DNA from: Reyranella sp.
GTDB lineage: Bacteria > Pseudomonadota > Alphaproteobacteria > Reyranellales > Reyranellaceae
Direction: 5' to 3'
NCBI GenBank assembly: GCA_030681635.1
Contig: JAUXRT010000748.1
Span: forward strand, 1 to 11,947
Length of the DNA: 11,947 nt
The notes under the pieces: generated by a model
What the model saw: only the letters and a program-made list of their open reading frames with translations
Told to the model about the DNA's origin: nothing
The model's database searches: none
Part shown: in pieces, positions 6,193-11,947 of the stretch
Position numbering within the stretch: position 1 is the stretch's first letter
Layout of the letters: each line of letters begins with the position of its first letter
Translations under genes and position numbers: made by a program

Positions 6193-7491
6193 TCACCCCG
6201 TCGCCGCCAGCGCCTGAGTGAGATCGGCGATCAAATCGTCGGGATGTTCGATGCCGACCGAGAGACGGATCGTCGTGTCGAGCACGCCGATGCGGTCGCG
6301 GACTTCGACCGGAATACCTGAATGCGTCATGGCGGCGGGATGGCTTGCCAGCGACTCGGTGCCGCCAAGGCTGACCGCCAGCTTGAAGATTTGCAGCGCA
6401 TTCAGGAAGGCGAACGCCTCCTTCTCGCCGCCCTTGATGTCGAACGAGAAGGTCGAGCCTGCCCCCGTGCATTGCCGGGCAAAGACCTTCTGGGCCTGCG
6501 AGCCGTCTTTCAGGAATTTCAGGTAGTGGACCTTGTCGACCGTGGGATGGTCGCGCAGATATTCGGCGACGAGTCTCCCATTGGCCTCCGCCCGCTCCAT
6601 CCTGATCCCGAGCGTTTCCAGCGAGCGTCCCAGCATCCAGCAGGAATGCGGATCGAGCTGCGTGCCCAGGCTGCCGCGCAGCGCCTTGATCGGCCCGATC
6701 GTCGCCTGCGCGCCGAGTGTGGCCCCGGCGATGAGATCGGAGTGACCGCCGACATACTTGGTGAGCGAATAGACCGAGACGTCGGCGCCGTGATCGAGCG
6801 GCCGCTGGAACACCGGGCCCAGCAGGGTGTTGTCGCAGACCAGGATGGGGCGGAAGCCTTGGGCGGCGCCGATCTCGTCGGCGATCCGTCGCAACAGCGC
6901 GATATCGACCAGCGTAACGGTCGGGTTGGCCGGTGTTTCGATCATGATGACCGACAGACGTCCCCCGTTGCGTACCTGGCCGCGTGCCTCGGTCGCGGCC
7001 GCGCGAACGGTGGCTTCATCGACGCCATCGACGAAGCCGACGGCGCTGATGCCGAAGCCCGCCATCGTCCGCGACAGCAGCGTTTCCGTGCCGCCGTAAA
7101 GCGGCTGGGAATGGAGGATGACATCGCCGGGCCGGGCAAAAGCCAGGATCGTGGTGGCGATCGCCGACATGCCGGACGAGAACAGCACGCACGACTCCGC
7201 GCCTTCGTAGACCGCGAGGCGATCCTCGACGATCTCGCTGTTGGGATGGTTGAAGCGTGAATAGACGAGGCCGGCGCCGGTGCCGGCGGGCGGCTTGCGG
7301 CGCCCCGCGGCATAGTCGAAGAAATCCTTCCCTTCCTCCGCCGTGGCGAACACGAAAGTGGAGGTGAGGAAGACCGGCGGCTTGACCGCGCCCTCCGACA
7401 GTTTCGGATCGTAGCCGTAGCTCAGCATCAGCGTTTCGGGTTTTAGCGCATGATTGCCGATGTGGGTTTTGGAGGGACGTGGCGCGACCAT
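6193..7491 (-). CDS. Cystathionine gamma-synthase family PLP-dependent protein
   Basis: A 432-residue PLP enzyme of the trans-sulfuration (Cys/Met metabolism) family, somewhat longer than the usual 380-400. Conserved features are VYSRFNHPNSEIVEDRLA (Y77, R79), SSGMSAI (105-111), the active-site tyrosine Y132 in QPLYGGT, IETPANP, D220 in VCDNTLL, and Schiff-base K245 in SLTKYVGGHSDLIAG. The GGHSD after the lysine separates it from MetZ. Pseudomonas methionine gamma-lyase has a Cys after LYG; here it is Gly, so lyase activity is not predicted. Gamma-synthase, lyase or O-acetylhomoserine-type activity cannot be resolved. AGGAGAAACACC just before the ATG is a good ribosome-binding site. It diverges from dgoK across a 90-bp gap in which I see no convincing promoter. 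Confidence 0.9.
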   Translation of the reverse strand: MVAPRPSKTHIGNHALKPETLMLSYGYDPKLSEGAVKPPVFLTSTFVFATAEEGKDFFDYAAGRRKPPAGTGAGLVYSRFNHPNSEIVEDRLAVYEGAESCVLFSSGMSAIATTILAFARPGDVILHSQPLYGGTETLLSRTMAGFGISAVGFVDGVDEATVRAAATEARGQVRNGGRLSVIMIETPANPTVTLVDIALLRRIADEIGAAQGFRPILVCDNTLLGPVFQRPLDHGADVSVYSLTKYVGGHSDLIAGATLGAQATIGPIKALRGSLGTQLDPHSCWMLGRSLETLGIRMERAEANGRLVAEYLRDHPTVDKVHYLKFLKDGSQAQKVFARQCTGAGSTFSFDIKGGEKEAFAFLNALQIFKLAVSLGGTESLASHPAAMTHSGIPVEVRDRIGVLDTTIRLSVGIEHPDDLIADLTQALAATG

Positions 7492-7581
7492 GGTGTTTCT
7501 CCTGTCGGCGGTTCCGGTGGGGCAGGATAGCCCAAGGTGGCGGGGTCCGCTGTCTATCTGGAACAGGAGTAGCTACAGTGA

Positions 7582-8478
7582 ATGCGGCAAGAGGATGAAC
7601 GGGACGTGCCGCCATTGATCGCCGTCGACTGGGGAACGAGTTCTTTGCGCGGCGCCCGTCTCGACGATGTGGGCCGCGTGCTGGAAGAGAAGAGCGCGCC
7701 CCTAGGCATCCTCAACGTTCCCAATGGCGACTTCGCCGGCGTCTTTGCTTCGCTGTTCTCGGAGTGGATGAAACCGGCCGGCAGCGTCTGCCTGATTTCC
7801 GGCATGGCCGGCAGCCGGCAGGGCTGGGTCGAGGCACCCTATGTCGCGTGCCCCGCCGGGCCCGACGAGCTGCGGCAGGGGCTGCACTGGATCGAGCCGG
7901 GGCGGATCGCCCTCGTGCCCGGCCTCAGCGACGAGCAGCGTGACGTGCCCGACGTGATGCGCGGCGAGGAGGTGCAGATCTTCGGCGCCATGCGGCTTGC
8001 CGGTCTCGTGGACGGCTTGTTCGTTCTGCCCGGCACGCACAGCAAATGGGCGTCGGTAGAGGGCGGCCGGATCACCGGCTTCCGCACCTTCATGACCGGC
8101 GAGTTCTATGGATTGCTGAGCCAGCATTCCATCCTGGCGCGCACGCTCGAGGCCGAGGCGCCGCTCGATGAGGCGGTCTTCCTGCGCGGCGTCGCGCGCG
8201 CCGGCAACGGCGAAGGCCTGCTGCACAACGCCTTCGGCGTGCGGGCGCTCGCTCTGTTCGGTCGATTGTCGCCGGCGGAATCGGCGAGTTATCTGTCCGG
8301 CCTGCTGATCGGTGAGGAGTTGCATCGGCAGAAGCTGCCGGCGGGCCGTGAGGTGATTGCGATCGGCGCGGCGGCGCTCACCGCGCGCTATGCGCTCGCA
8401 CTCGGGCAGAGGGGCCTCAGCGTCCGCACCTTCGGCGCCGAAGCGACGTGGGCTGGATTGAGGACGTTGCAAGCATAG
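7582..8478 (+). CDS. dgoK: 2-dehydro-3-deoxygalactonokinase
   Basis: A 298-residue DgoK family sugar kinase, which phosphorylates 2-keto-3-deoxygalactonate in galactonate (De Ley-Doudoroff) breakdown. The N-terminal phosphate loop is LIAVDWGTSSLRGARLD, followed by SGMAGSRQGWVEAPYV, the family signature MRGEEVQIFGA (126-136), LPGTHSKWASVEGGRI (149-164), TFMTGEFYGLLSQHSIL and a C-terminal IGAAAL. The ATG at 7582 follows AGGAG by about 12 nt. A GTG at 7606 (residue 9) after AAGAGG is an alternative that would fit the family N-terminus better. No aldolase (dgoA), dehydratase or sugar transporter is next to it, so the pathway context is missing here. Confidence 0.92.
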   Translation: MRQEDERDVPPLIAVDWGTSSLRGARLDDVGRVLEEKSAPLGILNVPNGDFAGVFASLFSEWMKPAGSVCLISGMAGSRQGWVEAPYVACPAGPDELRQGLHWIEPGRIALVPGLSDEQRDVPDVMRGEEVQIFGAMRLAGLVDGLFVLPGTHSKWASVEGGRITGFRTFMTGEFYGLLSQHSILARTLEAEAPLDEAVFLRGVARAGNGEGLLHNAFGVRALALFGRLSPAESASYLSGLLIGEELHRQKLPAGREVIAIGAAALTARYALALGQRGLSVRTFGAEATWAGLRTLQA

Positions 8479-8524
8479 CGAGTCGAAGGGGCGTGCGCGC
8501 GTAAGCCGGCAAAGGAGACGGGCC

Positions 8525-8875
8525 ATGTGGATCATGATTGCAGGTCCCTACCGGGCCGGCGGTGGCGCCGCCGATCCGGTGATCCGGGCCGCCAATCTGA
8601 GGGTGCTCAACGAAGCCGCTGTCGCGCTCCATCGCGTCGGCCACGTGCCGGTCATCGGCGTGAACATGGCGCTTCCCATGATCGAGGCGGCGGGCGGGAG
8701 CGACGCGGCCTACGAGGAACTCATGGCGCCGGTATCGCTCGCCCTGGTCGATCGCTGCGACGCCTGCCTCAGGGTGGGTGGCCCGTCGGCCGGCGCGGAC
8801 GACGAGGTGCGGCGGTTCGAAGCCGCCGGCCGTCCCGTCTACCGCGCGCTGGGTGAAGTACCAGCGGCTCGCTGA
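8525..8875 (+). CDS. DUF4406 domain protein (nucleoside 2-deoxyribosyltransferase-like)
   Basis: A 116-residue cytoplasmic protein that opens with MWIMIAGPYRAGG. This is the IAGPY-type nucleotide-binding start of DUF4406 and the related nucleoside 2-deoxyribosyltransferase fold. GPSAGADDEVRRFEAAGRPVY (from about 86) matches the S-x-GA-x2-E block in which the Glu (here E94) is the nucleophile in the true transferases. HRVGHVPVIGVNMALPM gives the second strand-loop. The strong AAAGGAGA site sets the start. It lies 46 bp after dgoK in the same direction and is probably cotranscribed. Activity is unproven; the short length is typical of DUF4406. Confidence 0.8.
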   Translation: MWIMIAGPYRAGGGAADPVIRAANLRVLNEAAVALHRVGHVPVIGVNMALPMIEAAGGSDAAYEELMAPVSLALVDRCDACLRVGGPSAGADDEVRRFEAAGRPVYRALGEVPAAR

Positions 8876-8912
8876 CACCTGGGACATCCAGGTGGTTACT
8901 TCAGGGTAACCA
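8876..8912 (+). other. Two adjacent perfect stem-loops after the DUF4406 stop
   Basis: CACCTGG (8876-8882) pairs with CCAGGTG (8888-8894), and TGGTTAC (8893-8899) pairs with GTAACCA (8906-8912). Both are 7-bp perfect stems with 5- and 6-base loops, sharing two bases. There is no T-run, so they are not a classical Rho-independent terminator. They may protect the 3' end of the upstream message or be a protein site. Confidence 0.4.
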
Positions 8913-8934
8913 GGAAGGAAATATTGGGAGGGGC

Positions 8935-8962
8935 TTGTATTTTTGAACGATCAAGATATATC
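8935..8962 (+). promoter_or_regulatory. Putative promoter of the padR-DUF2218 operon
   Basis: TTGTAT (8935-8940) and TATATC (8957-8962), 16 bp apart, resemble -35 and -10 elements at four of six positions each. The -10 falls inside the palindrome at 8952-8965, so a repressor bound there would exclude polymerase. Confidence 0.4.
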
Positions 8963-8965
8963 TTG
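8952..8965. promoter_or_regulatory. Perfect 14-bp palindrome, candidate PadR operator
   Basis: CAAGATATATCTTG is its own reverse complement, in an AT-rich island just before the PadR start. PadR-family repressors commonly bind AT-rich ATAT-centred palindromes at their own promoters, so autoregulation is likely. It also argues against the upstream TTG and ATG starts at 8924 and 8969, which would place the operator inside or against the coding region. Confidence 0.65.
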
Positions 8966-8995
8966 GATATGTTCAATCATAACAGGACACCGTCC

Positions 8996-9577
8996 ATGAG
9001 AGCTTTTCATCATTCCCGGGGCGAAGATGCCCATCGGCATCATTTCGGTCGGCGCGGCTTTGGCCGGCATGGCCATGGCTTCGAGGCCGAGCGCGGCGAA
9101 GGCGGCCGCAGCGGCCGCCGGCGCGTCTTCGATGCGGGCGAACTGCGGCTCGTGCTGCTGAAGTTGATCGCCGACCAGCCGCGACACGGCTACGAGCTGA
9201 TCCGCGCCATCGAGGAACTGACCGGCGGCAGCTACGTGCCGAGCCCCGGCATGGTCTATCCGACGCTGACCATGCTCGACGAGATGGGCCACATCGCCGA
9301 AGTGAAGTCGGAAGGTGCGCGCAAGGCCTTCGCCGTCACCGCGGAGGGCACCGCCCATCTCGCCGAGCGCCAGGCGGAGGTCGAGGCGCTGTTCGCGCGG
9401 CTGGCCGAACTCGCCACCGTGAGCGAGCGCACCGACGCAATGCCGGTCCGCCGCGCCATGGCCAACCTGCGCGCGGTGCTGATCCATCGCCTGGGCCGCG
9501 CCGGCGTGCAGCCTGCGACCGTCCACGAGGCGGTCGCCATCATCGACGAGGCTGCGCAGAGGATCGAACGCCTATGA
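8996..9577 (+). CDS. PadR family regulator, YqjI-like, with His-rich N-terminus
   Basis: A 193-residue PadR repressor. Residues 1-43 form a low-complexity His/Gly/Arg tail with seven His in the first 27 positions (5, 6, 13, 15, 16, 25, 27) and no Cys. The winged helix follows (about 46-115): FDAGELRLVLLKLIADQPRH, GYELIRAIEELTGGSYVPSP, GMVYPTLTMLDEMGHI. This core resembles E. coli YqjI, a nickel-responsive repressor of the ferric reductase gene yqjH that also has a metal-binding tail, though YqjI's tail is Cys-rich as well. The C-terminal dimer helices are about 120-190. The start at 8996 is chosen for AGGA eight bases upstream and for lying after the operator palindrome; 8969 has no ribosome-binding site. 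It overlaps the DUF2218 gene by ATGA. Confidence 0.87.
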   Translation: MRAFHHSRGEDAHRHHFGRRGFGRHGHGFEAERGEGGRSGRRRVFDAGELRLVLLKLIADQPRHGYELIRAIEELTGGSYVPSPGMVYPTLTMLDEMGHIAEVKSEGARKAFAVTAEGTAHLAERQAEVEALFARLAELATVSERTDAMPVRRAMANLRAVLIHRLGRAGVQPATVHEAVAIIDEAAQRIERL

Positions 9578-9903
9578 GCATTGCGAGCACCGCGCGCGTG
9601 CCGACCGGCAGCGGCAGCCGCTACCTCCAGCAGCTTTGTAAGCACTGGAGCCACAATCTGGCCGTCGAGTTCACCCCGGAGAAGGGCAAGGTCGTTTTTC
9701 CCCGCAATGCCCGCGGCGCCGACTGGCCGGGCGATGCGACCCTGCTGCTCGAGGCCCATGGCGACGCCCTGGAATGCCGGCTGGAGGCGAGCGTCGACGC
9801 CCAGCTCCAGGGGATGAAGGGTGTCGTGGCGAGCCATCTCGATCGCTTCGCCTTTCGCGAGGCGCCGTTGACGTTCGACTGGCGCGACATCCCGCAAACG
9901 TGA
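9574..9903 (+). CDS. DUF2218 domain protein
   Basis: A 109-residue protein spanning one DUF2218 domain: ARVPTGSGSRYLQQLCKHWS, then VEFTPEKGKVVFP, and at the end GVVASHLDRFAFREAPLTFDW. H23 and H26 in LCKHWSH and H89-region ASHLDRF are conserved in the family. The function is unknown. From my knowledge of the family, DUF2218 occurs beside or fused to siderophore-interacting flavin reductases, which fits a YqjI-like regulator next door. The start overlaps the padR stop (ATGA), so the two are translationally coupled. No siderophore-interacting reductase is in the window. Confidence 0.85.
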   Translation: MSIASTARVPTGSGSRYLQQLCKHWSHNLAVEFTPEKGKVVFPRNARGADWPGDATLLLEAHGDALECRLEASVDAQLQGMKGVVASHLDRFAFREAPLTFDWRDIPQT

Positions 9904-9938
9904 CCTGTTGGGATTCGCAAGTTCAGCAGGCTTCATGC

Positions 9939-10016
9939 TATATTTCAGGTACAGTCGGTGCCTCTGTGCAGGCATTGCTGGCAACGCTCGGACGGTCTCC
10001 CGTTCCGGGCGTTTTT
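9939..10016 (+). ncRNA. Possible short RNA or structured 3' UTR
   Basis: TATATT at 9939-9944 looks like a -10 box, although the best -35 (TTCGCA, 9914-9919) is weak and 19 bp away. A transcript from about 9951 would hold a 5-bp hairpin (TGCCT 9959-9963 with AGGCA 9970-9974) and end at the terminator at 9986-10016, giving roughly 65 nt. It may instead be only the 3' end of the padR-DUF2218 message. I do not recognise it as a known RNA family. Confidence 0.3.
9986..10016 (+). terminator. Rho-independent terminator after DUF2218
   Basis: GCTCGGACGG (9986-9995) pairs with the complementary CCGTTCCGGGC (10000-10010), giving ten pairs with one T-G wobble and one bulged T, and a loop of about four bases. 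G plus five T (10012-10016) follows. This is the clearest intrinsic terminator in the window and would end the padR-DUF2218 transcript. Confidence 0.75.
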
Positions 10017-10201
10017 CGTGGTCCACTTGCGTCTGATCCGACGGCGATTTTTCAGATTCTCATCGCGCGAAGCAGCCGGTGCCGATGGCACAGTTTGTCG
10101 GGGGGCGATCGGGCAGCCGGATCAAGGGGTTGATGCCGGTTTGTGGCACAGCTTCCTGGACACGCCGTGGCACAACGAGCTGTGCCAAAAATGGCCCGCT
10201 T
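10017..10201. other. Non-coding segment with iterated TGGCACA words
   Basis: I see no convincing gene here; the open frames lack a ribosome-binding site and family resemblance. It holds TGGCACA at 10086-10092, 10144-10150 and 10168-10174, and its inverse TGTGCCA at 10181-10187. The last two form a perfect 7-bp hairpin with loop ACGAGC, while 10144-10153 (TGGCACAGCT) can instead pair with 10178-10187 over ten perfect bases, so two mutually exclusive folds exist. GG/GC spacing does not fit a sigma-54 promoter. Confidence 0.5.
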
Positions 10202-10208
10202 TCAGGCC
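10187..10208 (-). terminator. Possible weak terminator at the hslO stop
   Basis: Read on the minus strand, GGCC (10208-10205) overlapping the hslO stop region pairs with GGCC (10196-10193), followed by A and five T (10191-10187). The stem is only four strong pairs, so this is tentative. Confidence 0.3.
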
Positions 10209-11196
10209 GCGGGCGGGTCGCCGGCAGCGGTCTCGTAGACGCGGTCGAGGTCGGCCTCGTCGTAGCTGTACTGGGTCGAGCAGAATTCGCAGGTGACGGC
10301 GACCAGGCCCTGCGGGTCGCGCAGGTCGGCCAGTTCCTCGCGCTTGATCGACTTCAGCACACCGTCGATGCGCTCGCGGCTGCAGCGGCAGCGGGCCTGG
10401 AAGGCGCGGGATTCGAACAGGCGCGCGCCCTCGGCATGGAACAGTCGGAACAGCAGCATCTTGCCGGGGAGCGCGGGGTCGAGCATTTCCTTCTCGGTGG
10501 CCGAGGCCATCAGGATGACGGCCTTGCGCCAGTCGTCCTCGCGCTGGTCCTGGTCGATGTCGATGCGGCCGGCGTCGAACTCCGGCATCTGCTGCACCAC
10601 CAGCGACGCGGCGCGCCAACGGGGGCCGTCCGTGGTTTCGTCGCGGCGGGCCACGATCTTGATGCCGGTCGGCAGCTGCTCGGACTGGCGGAAATAGGTG
10701 TGGGCGCAGTCGGCCAGGGTCGGGCCTTCCAGCGGCACGACGCCCTGGTAGCGCTCAGAGTGCCGGCCCTGGTCGACCGTGAAGGTGAGACGGCCCTGGC
10801 CGAACAGTTTGGGCACATAGCCGTCGGGGGCGTCGGTGTTGCCGGTGCCAAGAGCGACCGCGAGCTTCCAGGAATCGAACTGGGCATAGCCGCGCAGCGC
10901 GCCCGCGCTGGTGAGGTCGGTGACGAGCAGCCGGATCGGCCCGTCGCCGCTGATCTGCAGGGTGAAGATGCCGTCGTATTTCAGCGACGTCGCCAGCGCC
11001 ACGCATAGCACCATCGCCTCGGCCAGCGGCCGCGCCACGGCGAGTGGATAGCCGTGGCGTTCGATGATGGCGTCGAGCGAGGGGCCGAGCCGCACGAGGC
11101 GGCCGCGGACTCCGAGCGCGTCGAGCTGGAAGGGGAGGACGCGGTCCCAATCCTCGGCCGGGGCGTCGTCGGAAGGTTTTCCCTCCGACGCCGGGC

Positions 11197-11209
<13 letters not shown>
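10202..11209 (-). CDS. hslO: Hsp33 family redox-regulated chaperone
   Basis: Up to 335 residues, Hsp33 family. The cytoplasmic holdase chaperone is activated by oxidation of a zinc-bound cysteine tetrad. The tetrad is complete: C274 and C276 (ARCRCS) and C307 and C310 (CEFC). The N-terminal core starts at RVLPFQLDALGVRGRLVRLG and includes LKYDGIFTLQISGDGPIRLLVTD and GYVPKLFGQGRLTFTVDQG; the linker and redox domain follow residue 240. There is no ATG: the frame can start at GTG 11209 or GTG 11200. The latter overlaps the argF stop as GTGA, a common coupling arrangement, and would give 332 residues. It is somewhat longer than E. coli Hsp33 (about 290) because of N- and C-terminal extensions. 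It is cotranscribed with argF. Confidence 0.94.

Positions 11210-11947
<738 letters not shown>

Noticed and set aside
8924..8995. Upstream TTG (8924) and ATG (8969) starts for the PadR gene
   Set aside because: They would place the palindromic operator inside or touching the coding region and lack a ribosome-binding site; 8996 has AGGA at good spacing.
10066..10082. GAAGCAGCC resembling the SRP (4.5S) RNA loop
   Set aside because: Only nine bases match; the flanking asymmetric loop and GNAR tetraloop of SRP RNA are absent.
10086..10187. TGGCAC words as sigma-54 promoters
   Set aside because: None of the copies has GC at the required distance downstream of the GG.
9958..10296. 112-residue open frame in the gap before hslO
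   Set aside because: It crosses the terminator, overlaps hslO on the other strand, has no ribosome-binding site and resembles no family I know.
10079..11008. 309-residue plus-strand frame opposite hslO
   Set aside because: Antisense shadow of the well-supported hslO gene.

Overview
This is a GC-rich (roughly two-thirds G+C), gene-dense stretch of chromosome from an alphaproteobacterium. The evidence is the family set (MetZ of the O-succinylhomoserine type, ApaG, Hsp33 beside ArgF, a linear-pathway ArgE), codon use dominated by GC-ending codons, and a CTCCCCC-rich extragenic palindrome of a kind common in these genomes. A Rhodospirillales/Hyphomicrobiales-like soil bacterium such as Reyranella is my guess, held with low confidence. 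I see no phage, transposase, integrase, CRISPR array, tRNA or rRNA. Most genes are core metabolism.

Layout. (1) 1-1816, plus strand: metZ, lacking only a few N-terminal codons, translationally coupled to a tenA-type thiaminase II gene. (2) 1813-2812: a MarR-family regulator on the minus strand diverging from a PaaI-like hotdog thioesterase. The gap between them holds a perfect 16-bp palindrome and a second dyad, probably the operator region. (3) 2857-6044, plus strand: a cation-diffusion-facilitator-like membrane protein whose usual metal ligands look mostly replaced, then a tight apaG-folE-argE run. (4) 6045-6192: a long extragenic inverted repeat between convergent genes. (5) 6193-7491, minus: a second PLP-dependent trans-sulfuration enzyme. 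(6) 7582-8875, plus: an isolated 2-dehydro-3-deoxygalactonokinase (dgoK) and a small DUF4406 protein. (7) 8952-9903, plus: a PadR regulator resembling the nickel-responsive YqjI, with a histidine-rich tail and a perfect palindrome over its promoter, overlapping a DUF2218 gene. (8) 9904-10201: non-coding, with a good Rho-independent terminator, a possible short RNA and iterated TGGCACA words. (9) 10202-11947, minus: hslO (Hsp33) directly downstream of argF, which runs off the right edge.

How the genes fit together. Two enzymes of sulfur amino-acid metabolism (metZ and the cystathionine gamma-synthase-like gene) and two of arginine synthesis (argE, argF) lie in the window. metZ, apaG, hslO and argF often sit close together in alphaproteobacteria; here other genes separate them. 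The parts most worth a second look are the YqjI-like/DUF2218 pair, the CDF-like protein with a degenerate metal site, the MarR-thioesterase operator region, and the structured non-coding segment before hslO.
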